A model generated the notes under the pieces. It worked only from the letters and a program-made list of their open reading frames with translations, was not told the origin of the DNA and did not search any database. This document shows positions 43,784 to 51,058 of a DNA stretch of 64,000 nucleotides, in pieces. The DNA comes from Acidiphilium sp. PA. GTDB taxonomy: Bacteria > Pseudomonadota > Alphaproteobacteria > Acetobacterales > Acetobacteraceae. A program made the translations under genes and the position numbers. Position 1 is the stretch's first letter; each line of letters opens with the position of its first letter. Location of the stretch: assembly GCF_026191915.1 (NCBI RefSeq), contig NZ_JAIMBY010000015.1, forward strand, positions 1 to 64,000, in the 5' to 3' direction.

Positions 43784-43852
43784 GACCGCGTTATGGCGAC
43801 CGGCTTGCCGTCGCGCAAGGATCGGGCGGCGGGGGCAGTTAGTCAGACAAGC

Positions 43853-43888
43853 GCGTCTTTTTTAAAAAAAAGAAGCAAAAAACTTTTT
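43853..43888. repeat. T/A-rich dyad repeat, single arm (copy R5)
   Basis: One arm only: GCGTCTTTTTT directly followed by A8 and GAAGC, then AAAAAACTTTTTGACTCGGGG. The last part matches the spacer start of R2 (CTTTCTGACTCTGGGG), but no right arm follows before the PEP-CTERM gene. It lies upstream of psd. Confidence 0.7.
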
Positions 43889-44014
43889 GACTCGGGGTCG
43901 CGGGCGCTTCGGATCAGGCGCCCCACGATCGGTATTCCCCGATACCCCTCATTCCACCCACGCCCCAACCCGGCAACAAACCGGATTGACACCCGATCGC
44001 AGATCAACCCGCGA

Positions 44015-44905
44015 TCAACCCATCCTGCGCCGCTTCCGCACCACCAAACCCAACCCGATCAGACCCGTTCCAAACACCGCCAACGACCCAGGCTCCGGCA
44101 CCGGCGTCGGCGCCGACATGTCAAAAACCCAGGACCCTCCGCCGCCGCCGCCGCCGTCTGTAGAACTACCCCCCATGCCACCGACTTCAAGGTCGAGCGT
44201 GGTCCCGGCTGTCAGCAAGATACTGCCGCTGACCGTCGCACCAAGGCCTCCCCCGTAATTGTTGGAGGTCGATGCTCCGCCCTGGCCGCCGGAGGCGGTA
44301 ATCGTATAGACGCCGGTGTTGGCAACAACATAGCTCTGTGGACCCCCGGTAGTATAGCTGAACGACTGTATGGAATTTCCGAATTCTATCGAAATGGAGC
44401 CCGGGCCGGTATTATTGCTGGACGTCTCCGAGATACTGGTGAACGCAGCGGCAAGGTAAGAACTACCCCCGCCGCCGCCGCCGAAGCCGCCGCCGCCGCC
44501 ATTGTAGCCGCCGCCGCCACCACCACCATTGTAGCCGCCGCCACCACCACCCCCGTACGCACCGGCGCCGCCACCGTAGTCCCCAGCCGCGCCGAACGAC
44601 GGATAAGCCAAGCCCCCGCTCCCGCTGTAGGTCCGTCCGTCAAGGCCATTACCAAGAGCGCCCGCGCCGCCGCCGCCACCGTTGTTGCTCCCGCCACCAC
44701 CGCCCAACTCGTTCACACCGGCAGCTGCACCACCCTGTAAACCAGCCTGCGCCGTCGTCCCGGACTGTCCCGAACCGCCATCGCTACTATAGCCCGCCCC
44801 ACCACCCCCACCGGCGACGATCAGCAGAATCGGATCGGCAACGGCATGCGCCGTCGTCGCGCAAAACAGAGTGGTGGCGAGCAGGGCGATACGAATGCGG
44901 GTCAT
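44015..44905 (-). CDS. Glycine-rich exported protein with PEP-CTERM sorting signal
   Basis: A 296-residue secreted protein. A Sec signal (MTRIRIALLATTLFCATTAH, cleavage after AHA/AVA) is followed by a long Gly/Ser/Asn-rich region (about 28-150) with runs of five to eight Gly and tyrosines in GGGYNGGGG units. A beta-rich domain follows (about 150-265, TGVYTITASGGQGG). The C-terminus VPEPGSLAVFGTGLIGLG then VVRKRRR is a canonical PEP-CTERM tripartite signal (motif, helix, basic tail), which an exosortase processes. I see no exosortase gene in this window. Likely a surface or extracellular matrix protein. I chose Met 44905; the frame runs 20 codons further upstream. Confidence 0.82.
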   Translation of the reverse strand: MTRIRIALLATTLFCATTAHAVADPILLIVAGGGGGAGYSSDGGSGQSGTTAQAGLQGGAAAGVNELGGGGGSNNGGGGGAGALGNGLDGRTYSGSGGLAYPSFGAAGDYGGGAGAYGGGGGGGYNGGGGGGGYNGGGGGFGGGGGGSSYLAAAFTSISETSSNNTGPGSISIEFGNSIQSFSYTTGGPQSYVVANTGVYTITASGGQGGASTSNNYGGGLGATVSGSILLTAGTTLDLEVGGMGGSSTDGGGGGGGSWVFDMSAPTPVPEPGSLAVFGTGLIGLGLVVRKRRRMG

Positions 44906-45048
44906 GCTGGCTCCGTGCAAGAAATGAATGAACGGCGCTGACCAGGCAAAATCGATGCCAAACAAAAATATTATGTCAATTCAACATCATAACGATTTCA
45001 CGACATCGAGAGTGTAAAGAATCCTGACACCTCGCGCCGCCGCGAAGC
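44906..45048. other. Upstream region of the PEP-CTERM gene
   Basis: The A/T-rich stretch at about 44950-45010 is much lower in GC than the window average and probably holds the promoter of the minus-strand PEP-CTERM gene. No clear operator dyad was found. Confidence 0.3.
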
Positions 45049-45144
45049 CCGCCCAGACCGGCACGATGCGTCCGGCACGATGCGTCCGGCGCGATGCGTC
45101 CGGCGCGCCACAACCGACCGCACGTATCGTGCCGGTCTGGGCGG
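45049..45144. repeat. 14-bp tandem repeat enclosed in a 19-bp inverted repeat
   Basis: CCGCCCAGACCGGCACGAT (45049-45067) is matched by its complement at 45126-45144. Between them the 14-bp unit GCACGATGCGTCCG occurs three times (45061-45102, third copy GCGCG-), then GCGCGCC. The whole would fold as a large hairpin with a repeat-containing loop. It lies between the 3' end of the DUF892 gene and the PEP-CTERM promoter. Confidence 0.78.
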
Positions 45145-45153
45145 CGTCAGTCC

Positions 45154-45201
45154 CCAGGGCCAGTCCCAGGGCCGGCCCCAGGGCCGGTGCCAGGGCCGCT
45201 C
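45154..45201. repeat. 12-bp tandem repeat, four copies
   Basis: Four adjacent units CCAGGGCC(A/G)(G/C)(T/C)(C/G) at 45154-45165, 45166-45177, 45178-45189 and 45190-45201. The last unit reaches the stop codon of the minus-strand DUF892 gene (45200-45202). Variation is confined to the last three or four bases of the unit. Probably a slippage-prone minisatellite, possibly part of the transcript 3' end. Confidence 0.75.
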
Positions 45202-45736
45202 AATGGCTGGCAACCACCCCGGCGTTGGTCCGATCGAGGAACGTCAGCGTCGTCTGCGCAATCCGCTGATCGATCCAGGCCGCCATCGCTTCCTCTTCCG
45301 CAAGGCAGGCCTCCGCCGCCGCCCGGCCCGTCATATCGCCCAGCGTATCGGCCATCGCAATCAACGATTTATAGGCGGCGATCTCGAAATGTTCGAACGC
45401 GAAATTCGCCAGCGTGTTCTTGAGCACCTCGTCCGAGGCCGGCGCATGCAAAGCCGCCGCAATATTGCCGCCCAGCCCCAGAACCGCATCCTTGATCGAG
45501 GACGTCCCCGATTTCGCCCGCTCCGAATGCGACTTCAAAACGTCCTCCAGCCGGGCGCGCTGGGTCTCCGATTCCGTGATGTGCTGGCGCATCCGCGCTT
45601 CCATCTCCGGGTAATGTTCAAGCCGCTCCACCTGCCGGCTCAGCAATTCGATCGCCTGCGTCTCCATCGCATGGGCATTTTGCAATCCATCGAAATAAGT
45701 CAGCATAGATTCATTACGATTCTCAAGATAAGCCAT
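45200..45736 (-). CDS. DUF892 ferritin-like protein (YciE/YciF family)
   Basis: A 178-residue four-helix protein. The typical order is LTYFDGLQNAHAMETQAIEL (about 12-31), a helix with RQHITESETQRARLEDVLKS near 50, GNIAAALHAPASDEVLKNTL near 88, and FEHFEIAAYKSLIAMADTLG near 113, with Glu/His residues spaced as possible metal ligands as in the ferritin-like fold. Relatives are induced by stress and starvation. The start ATG 45736 has a strong GGAGG about 8 bp upstream. It stands alone on the minus strand with tandem repeats at its 3' end. Confidence 0.87.
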   Translation of the reverse strand: MAYLENRNESMLTYFDGLQNAHAMETQAIELLSRQVERLEHYPEMEARMRQHITESETQRARLEDVLKSHSERAKSGTSSIKDAVLGLGGNIAAALHAPASDEVLKNTLANFAFEHFEIAAYKSLIAMADTLGDMTGRAAAEACLAEEEAMAAWIDQRIAQTTLTFLDRTNAGVVASH

Positions 45737-45978
45737 TGCACCCTCCTTTACTTTGTCTAAGGATCGCCCAGTATAACCATCCCAACCGGAAGCGGACGTC
45801 CATCTCGAAACTCTGGGTACGACGCGCGATGACCACAAGACGATTGAAAAAACCTGTGCGATGTTTAATCGCCGCGCCGCCCGTCATCCCCCACCCCACC
45901 AACCCCCAAAAAGAATCTAACAAAATCCCCTAACAAACCCCTTTCTCACCCCCCACCGCTCATGGTCTAACCCTACCC

Positions 45979-46716
45979 ATGATCGCAAACGCGCCGTTCA
46001 TGCCTGCCGATCCGACCGAGCGCTTCACGCTGATCTTCCGCGCCCTGCAGCGCTCCGTCGCGGACAACGGCTACCGCCTCAAAATCCACGGCCCGCTCAT
46101 CGTCCTGATCTGGAACTACCTCGCCCGCCAGATCGCCCGCTTCGCCCGCATCGCATCCCGCCCACCCCAATCCCCCCGCACCCGCACCCGCGCTCCCGGA
46201 CCGGTCAAGCGCGAACCCGCCACCCCTAATCCCAACCCCAAACCCGCCCTAACCCTCCCGCGCGGCTTCGCCTGGCTGATCCGCCTGCTGCCCAACGGCC
46301 CCGCCACCGTCGTCGCCGGTGCCGCCGCCCGCGCCGATCTCCAGTGCTTCATGGAAGACCCCATCGTGCTGGACCTGCTGGCCACCCACCCCAGCCTCGG
46401 CCGCATCCTCCGCCCCCTCCACACCATGCTCGGCCTGCGTCCCCCCCAAATCATCAAACGCCCCAGAAAACCCCGGAGCGAACCCACAGGCGAACCCACA
46501 AACCCCGCCAACCGCCGCCCCAAACGCCCCCGCCCCAAACGCCAGCCCGACTTCATGGCCCAATACAAAGTCAACCCCGACGGCAGCATCGACTTCACCC
46601 CCGAACAACTCCGCGACATCCTCGGCCCACCGCCACCACCCGTCCCGCCCTGGCACCATCCCTTCGTGCCCTCCTTCGATGCCAAAAAAATGTGGCGCAA
46701 AGGCCCGCGAGGCTGA
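45979..46716 (+). CDS. Hypothetical protein, Pro/Arg-rich, lineage-specific
   Basis: A 245-residue protein without a recognisable domain. Residues 14-50 are helical (RFTLIFRALQRSVADNGYRL onward). A Pro/Arg/Thr-rich linker follows (55-90), then a second helical region (PRGFAWLIRLLPNGPATVVA at about 94-113) with AAARADLQCFMEDPIVLDLL near 115 and a second Pro/Arg linker at about 158-190. The tail has VNPDGSIDFTPEQLRDIL and ends with a Pro/Trp segment. No signal peptide or clear membrane helix is seen. The coding strand is very C-rich. It is flanked downstream by repeat R6 and convergent with nudC. I do not recognise the family. Confidence 0.7.
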   Translation: MIANAPFMPADPTERFTLIFRALQRSVADNGYRLKIHGPLIVLIWNYLARQIARFARIASRPPQSPRTRTRAPGPVKREPATPNPNPKPALTLPRGFAWLIRLLPNGPATVVAGAAARADLQCFMEDPIVLDLLATHPSLGRILRPLHTMLGLRPPQIIKRPRKPRSEPTGEPTNPANRRPKRPRPKRQPDFMAQYKVNPDGSIDFTPEQLRDILGPPPPPVPPWHHPFVPSFDAKKMWRKGPRG

Positions 46717-46773
46717 TGCACGCCTAATTCGTTACGATAACAAAACGAAATAGGCAAAGAAGCAAGGGAAGTC

Positions 46774-46894
46774 CTTCTTTTTTGTGAACAAAAAAGAAGC
46801 AAAAAAAACTTTGTTAATCTGGGCCCGTGCCGGTGAAAACGCCCGTGACCCAGATTAAAGAAAGTTTTTTGCTTCTTTTTTACAAAAAAGAAGC
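46774..46894. repeat. Paired T/A-rich dyad repeat (copy R6), best-formed copy
   Basis: Left hairpin 46774-46799 (CTTCTTTTTT, loop GTGAAC, complement), then GCAAAAAAAACTTTG. Right hairpin 46871-46894 (GCTTCTTTTTT, AC loop, complement) preceded by AAAGAAAGTTTTTT. Inside, TTAATCTGGG (46814-46823) pairs with CCCAGATTAA (46849-46858), so the whole 121 bp can fold as one nested structure. It lies between convergent genes (hypothetical protein and nudC). Confidence 0.78.
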
Positions 46895-46931
46895 CTTCCC
46901 TTCCGCCCGTCTTTACATCAAGAAACCCTTC

Positions 46932-47843
46932 CTACCGTCCCTCATCCATCCAATCCTCAATCAACCGCCGCGCAATCGAATCTTTCGGTGGCAGATTGAA
47001 CCCGGCCTGTTTGCGGTTCACCAGATCCTCCCGGGTAAACCACGCCGCCGCCCGCATTTCCTCTTCATCCAGCGTGATCGTCTCGCTCAGCGCCTCGGCC
47101 CGATACCCCAGCATCAGCGACGCCGGAAACGGCCAGGGCTGGCTGCCGATGTAACGCACCGCGCCCACCGTCACACCCACCTCTTCCAGCGTCTCCCGCC
47201 GCACCGCATCTTCCAGGCTCTCGCCTGGCTCGACAAACCCTGCCAGCGTTGAAAAAAAGTTCCGCTCAACCGGAAATTTGTGGGACTGCCCGAGCAGAAC
47301 CCGCTCACCCCGCGTCACCAGCATGATCACGGCGGGATCGGTGCGTGGAAAATGCTCCGCGCCGCATTGTCCGCACAGCATCGTATGCCCCGCGCGCTCG
47401 GCCGAACACGCCCCGCCGCAGACGCTGCAAAACCGGGTGCGCGACTGCCAGTAGAGCAACCCTTTCGCGGTCGCGAGCAACCCGGCCTGCCCCGCCGGCA
47501 GCGTCCCCGTCAGGCCGCGCAGATCCAGAAATTCACCGCCCGCCCCGGCCAGTGTCTCCAGCGGCGTCTCGCTGGCCGAAACATCGACCGCGAACACCGG
47601 CCGCCCCGCCATCAAGCCCAGAAAACTCCCCGCCAGCGCCGCATCGCGCGGCCGCGCCGTCAACACCGCCTGCGGTGCCGGTTCCAGTGCGATCAGCATC
47701 CGCCCCCGCCAATAGGGCACGAACAAAGCCTCCGCACTCGCCCGCGCCTGCGCAATCCACCCCGCGTCGGTCCGGCGATGGCCGGCCCGGTCGAGCGCGG
47801 CGGAACTGTACAGCAGGGCACTGGCGGCATTGGTGTCGGGCAT
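46932..47843 (-). CDS. nudC: NAD(+) diphosphatase / NAD-capped RNA hydrolase NudC
   Basis: A Nudix hydrolase of 303 residues that cleaves NADH/NAD and removes NAD caps from RNA. The zinc ribbon CSVCGGACSAERAGHTMLCG (about 139-158, closing Cys in CGQC) is followed by FPRTDPAVIMLV near 166. The Nudix box is GFVEPGESLEDAVRRETLEE then VGV near 200-222, and SQPWPFPASLMLGY near 233 is the NADH-pyrophosphatase signature. The start is ATG 47843, since the frame upstream has no family similarity. It is divergent from the SRP RNA gene and dnaX. Confidence 0.92.
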   Translation of the reverse strand: MPDTNAASALLYSSAALDRAGHRRTDAGWIAQARASAEALFVPYWRGRMLIALEPAPQAVLTARPRDAALAGSFLGLMAGRPVFAVDVSASETPLETLAGAGGEFLDLRGLTGTLPAGQAGLLATAKGLLYWQSRTRFCSVCGGACSAERAGHTMLCGQCGAEHFPRTDPAVIMLVTRGERVLLGQSHKFPVERNFFSTLAGFVEPGESLEDAVRRETLEEVGVTVGAVRYIGSQPWPFPASLMLGYRAEALSETITLDEEEMRAAAWFTREDLVNRKQAGFNLPPKDSIARRLIEDWMDEGR

Positions 47844-47913
47844 GCCGCTAGACTGGCATCCGCCTTGCGCCGAGGCAAGCTTGCAAAACAGGGCGGAAAA
47901 CCCGATAACACCG

Positions 47914-48014
47914 CCGGGAGATCGGCCGCGGACGGGCGCCTCGCCAACCCGGTCAGGGCCGGAAGGCAGCAGCCGCAACGAGTTTCCGCACGGGTCGCGG
48001 ACCCGGTCTCCCAC
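47914..48014 (+). ncRNA. ffs: Signal recognition particle RNA (4.5S, small bacterial type)
   Basis: The diagnostic apical loop GGTCAGGGCCGGAAGGCAGC is at about 47952-47971, followed by AGCCGCAACGAG. The ends pair: GGGAGA at 47916-47921 with TCTCCC at 48007-48012. Internal helices run between, for example CCTCG with CGAG flanking the apical part. About 100 nt, the usual size in proteobacteria. It lies in the nudC/dnaX intergenic space, the conserved ffs-dnaX order of alphaproteobacteria. Exact ends are inferred from pairing, to within a few bases. Confidence 0.9.
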
Positions 48015-48041
48015 CCAAACCTCTCACCGTATCGAGGATGC

Positions 48042-49844
48042 ATGGCCGGGTTGTTCGACGATGATGACCAGCCGCCTCCACCTCCAGGCCCATCCCTGTT
48101 CGGCGACGAACCGGCCAGCCCCGCACCCGTCCACGCCCAGGCCTACCGCGTCCTCGCCCGCAAATACCGCCCCACCACCTTCGACGACCTGATCGGCCAG
48201 GACGGCCTGGTCCGCACCCTGCGCAACGCCTTCGCCATGGGACGAATCGCCCACGCCTTCATGCTCACCGGCGTGCGCGGCGTCGGCAAAACCACCACCG
48301 CCCGCATCCTCGCCCGCGCCCTCAACTGCACCGGCCCCGATGGTCAGGGCGGCCCGACCCCCGACCCGTGCGGCGTCTGCGACAATTGCATCGCCATCCT
48401 CGCCGACCGCCACCCCGACGTCGTGGAGATGGACGCCGCCTCCAACACCGGCGTCGATGACGTGCGCGAAATCATCGAAGCCACCCGCTTCCGCCCGATG
48501 ATCGCCCGCACCAAAGTGTTCATCATCGATGAAGTCCACATGCTCTCGCGCAACGCCTTCAACGCGCTGCTGAAAACCCTCGAAGAACCGCCACCGCACG
48601 TCAAATTCGTCTTCGCCACCACCGAGATCCGCAAAGTCCCGATCACCGTCCTCTCGCGCTGTCAGCGGTTCGACCTCAAACGCGTCCCGGTCGAAACCCT
48701 CGCCGCCCATTTCACCCGGGTCGCCACCGCCGAAGCCATCATCATCCAACCCGCCGCGGTCGAAGCCATTGCCCGCGCCGCCGATGGCTCGGTGCGCGAC
48801 GGTCTCTCTTTGCTCGACCAGGCGATCGCCCGCGCCGACGACGGCAGCGAAATCACCACCGCCCTGGTCGGCGACATGCTCGGCCTCGCCGATCGCAGCT
48901 TCGTCTTCGACCTGATGGACACGATCGCCGCCGGCCGCATCGCCGATGCGCTCGCCGTGATGGACCGCGCCCACGCCCAGGGTGCCGACCCCGTGCTGCT
49001 GATGCAGGATCTGCTCGGCCTCGCCCACACGCTCTCGCGCCTGAAATCCATCCCCGACCTCGCGACCGGCAACACGCTGCCCGAACTCGAACGCACGCGC
49101 GGCGCAACCCTCGCCGCCGCCCTCTCGATCCCCTGGCTCGGCCGTCTGTGGCAGATGCTCCTCAAAGGCATCGCCGAAGTCGAACAGGCGAGCGACCGCC
49201 GCGCCGCCGCCGAAATGATCCTGATCCGCCTGTGCTACGTGTCCGACCTGCCACCCCCCGGCGACTTGGTCCGCCGCCTTTCGGCCGAAACCACCGCACC
49301 CCGCCCCACCACCGCGCGCGAACCCAGCGACCCCGCACCCCGCGCCGTGGTCAACGGCCCCGCCATCACCAGCGCCGCCCCGCGCCTCGCCCGCTTCGAG
49401 GATGTCATCGCCCTCGCCGAAGACCGGCGCGACGCGTTGCTCACGAGCCAACTCCGCCACGACGCCCGCATCGTCAAATTCGCACCGCCGGTCATCGAAC
49501 TCAACCTCTCGCCGGACGCCCCGCGCGACCTCTCGGCCCGGCTCGCCAAATTCCTCGAAGCCGAAACCGGCCGCCGCTGGACCATCGCCCTCTCCCGCGA
49601 AGCCGGCGCGCCCAGCGTGTTCGAAGCCCGCAACACCGCCCGCGATCGAGCCCGCGAAGACGCACTCGCCCACCCGCTGGTCCAGGCCATCTTTACCACC
49701 TTCCCCGGCGCCAAAATCACCAGCGTCGAACCCGAAGACCCCGAACCCCTTGCCGCACCCGCCGCTTTGCCCGAATACGAAGGCGACGACGCCCCCCCGA
49801 TGTCCGATCAGGACATCGCCGATGCCATGGAGATCGATCGATGA
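48042..49844 (+). CDS. dnaX: DNA polymerase III subunits gamma/tau
   Basis: The 600-residue AAA+ clamp-loader subunit that loads the sliding clamp at replication forks. A Pro/Asp-rich lead (1-30) precedes [20 protein letters not shown]. Walker [12 protein letters not shown] is at 77-87, zinc ligands Cys97, Cys110, Cys113 and Cys116, Walker [11 protein letters not shown] near 157, sensor [20 protein letters not shown] near 190, and the tau-specific C-terminus from about 380. ATG 48042 lies just past the SRP RNA. The gene overlaps ybaB by 4 bp. Codons are strongly C-ending, in contrast to recR downstream. Confidence 0.95.
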   Translation: MAGLFDDDDQPPPPPGPSLFGDEPASPAPVHAQAYRVLARKYRPTTFDDLIGQDGLVRTLRNAFAMGRIAHAFMLTGVRGVGKTTTARILARALNCTGPDGQGGPTPDPCGVCDNCIAILADRHPDVVEMDAASNTGVDDVREIIEATRFRPMIARTKVFIIDEVHMLSRNAFNALLKTLEEPPPHVKFVFATTEIRKVPITVLSRCQRFDLKRVPVETLAAHFTRVATAEAIIIQPAAVEAIARAADGSVRDGLSLLDQAIARADDGSEITTALVGDMLGLADRSFVFDLMDTIAAGRIADALAVMDRAHAQGADPVLLMQDLLGLAHTLSRLKSIPDLATGNTLPELERTRGATLAAALSIPWLGRLWQMLLKGIAEVEQASDRRAAAEMILIRLCYVSDLPPPGDLVRRLSAETTAPRPTTAREPSDPAPRAVVNGPAITSAAPRLARFEDVIALAEDRRDALLTSQLRHDARIVKFAPPVIELNLSPDAPRDLSARLAKFLEAETGRRWTIALSREAGAPSVFEARNTARDRAREDALAHPLVQAIFTTFPGAKITSVEPEDPEPLAAPAALPEYEGDDAPPMSDQDIADAMEIDR

Positions 49845-50164
49845 AAAACCTCGCCGGCCTGATGAAACAAGCCCAGGCCATGCAACAAAACATGCAGGAC
49901 ATGCAGGCACGCCTCGAAGCCCTCGAAATCCAGGGTGAATCCGGCGCCGGCCTGGTCAAACTCACCCTCTCCGGCAAAGGCGTCCTGAAATCCGCCCGGA
50001 TCGACCCCAAACTGCTCGACCCCAACGACGCCGAAATGCTCCAGGACCTCATCATCGCCGCCCACCACGACGCCAAAACCAAACTCGAAACCATCACCGC
50101 CGACGAAATGCAAAAAGCCACCGGCGGCCTCTCGCTCCCCCCCGGCCTCAAACTGCCGTTCTGA
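49841..50164 (+). CDS. YbaB/EbfC family nucleoid-associated protein
   Basis: A 107-residue dimeric DNA-binding protein always found between dnaX and recR. The N-terminal helix [20 protein letters not shown] is followed by the strand region [20 protein letters not shown] near 36-55 and [20 protein letters not shown] near 59-78, then a C-terminal [13 protein letters not shown]. Family members bind and bridge DNA and may help nucleoid organisation or recombination. The start overlaps the dnaX stop (ATGA). About 300 bp of hairpin DNA (P2) now separate it from recR, an uncommon gap in this operon. Confidence 0.93.
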   Translation: MKNLAGLMKQAQAMQQNMQDMQARLEALEIQGESGAGLVKLTLSGKGVLKSARIDPKLLDPNDAEMLQDLIIAAHHDAKTKLETITADEMQKATGGLSLPPGLKLPF

Positions 50165-50189
50165 GGGATCGATCATGGGGCGCTGGCGA

Positions 50190-50455
50190 AGCCGGGGCGC
50201 TGCCCCGGACCCCGGCAAGGGGCGCTGCCCCTTGCATCCCCGCCAAAGACTTAGTCTTTGGAATCCACTCGTTCGGGTGAGGGGCCGGGGGGTGTGCGCC
50301 GCCTGCGGGATCGGCGCGGATGCGCTAATCCCGCAGGCGGCGCACACCCCCCGGCCTCTCACCCGAAAAAAATGGGTTCTAAGGACTAAGTCCTTAGTCG
50401 GGGGTGCAGGGGGGCAAAGCCCCCTTGCCAGGGCCCGGGGCAGCGCCCCGGCTTG
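50190..50455. repeat. Long multi-hairpin palindrome P2 inside the dnaX-ybaB-recR operon
   Basis: The region 50165-50467 contains no gene. It holds GGGGCGCTGCCCC-type dyads (about 50194-50206 and 50219-50232), AAAGACTTAGTCTTT (50245-50259), a central 39-bp stem (50273-50311 with 50328-50366; one G-T mismatch) around a 16-base loop, CTAAGGACTAAGTCCTTAG (50379-50397), and GGGGGC..GCCCCC (about 50410-50424), closing with another GGGGCAGCGCCCC. The outer parts match P1 at 42.0 kb; the central stems differ in sequence. Confidence 0.82.
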
Positions 50456-50467
50456 GCAGCCGCTCTC

Positions 50468-51058
50468 ATGATGGGCCCTGAGATCGAGAGTTTGGTGGCC
50501 CAGGTGGCGCGGTTGCCGGGGTTGGGGCCGCGGAGTGCGCGGCGGATTGTGTTGCGGTTGCTGAGTGAGCGTGAGGGTCGGTTGTTGCCGTTGATGGGGG
50601 CGTTGGCGGCGGCGGCGCAGCGGGTGGTGGTGTGTTCGGTGTGTGGCGGGCTGGACAGTGTGGACCCGTGTTCGGTATGCGGCGATCCGGCGCGTGAGCC
50701 GATGATCTGCATCGTGGAGTCGGTGGCGGACCAATGGGCGTTGGAGCGGGCTTCGGTGTATCGGGGCCGGTATCATGTATTGGGCGGGTTGTTATCGGCG
50801 ATCGGCGGGCGCGGGCCGGAGGAACTGGGCGTCGGGCGGTTGCTGGCGCGGCTGGATGGTTCAGTGCGTGAGGTGATCCTGGCGTTGCCGGCGACGGTCG
50901 ATGGTCAATCGACCGCGCATTACCTGACCGAACGTCTGGCCCCGTTCGGTGTCCGGATCACGCGCCTGGCGCAAGGCGTGCCGGTGGGCGGCAGCATCGA
51001 GATTCTCGATGAAGGCACGTTGGCGATGGCGATGTCCGCGCGAAGGTCGGCCGAGTGA
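50468..51058 (+). CDS. recR: Recombination mediator protein RecR
   Basis: A 196-residue protein that works with RecO/RecF to load RecA on gapped DNA. The N-terminal helix-hairpin-helix (LVAQVARLPGLGPRSARRIV at about 8-27) is followed by the zinc finger CSVCGGLDSVDPCSVC near 57-72 and the Toprim domain ICIVESVADQWALERA near 80, with YHVLGGLLSAIGGRGPEEL near 101. Start choice is ATG 50468 (a second ATG follows at 50471). No clear ribosome site is seen because the palindrome P2 ends directly before it. The coding strand is strongly G-rich, opposite to dnaX and ybaB. The stop overlaps the opgC GTG start. Confidence 0.93.
   Translation: MMGPEIESLVAQVARLPGLGPRSARRIVLRLLSEREGRLLPLMGALAAAAQRVVVCSVCGGLDSVDPCSVCGDPAREPMICIVESVADQWALERASVYRGRYHVLGGLLSAIGGRGPEELGVGRLLARLDGSVREVILALPATVDGQSTAHYLTERLAPFGVRITRLAQGVPVGGSIEILDEGTLAMAMSARRSAE

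Noticed and set aside
45049-45201. Small CRISPR array
   Set aside because: The repeats are 14 and 12 bp, directly abutting without unique spacers, and no cas gene is present.
50165-50467. Replication origin at the skew flip near 50.3 kb
   Set aside because: The sign of the skew change would fit, but there is no dnaA, parAB or hemE, and I saw no cluster of TTATCCACA-like DnaA boxes or A/T-rich unwinding region. I report only the composition change.
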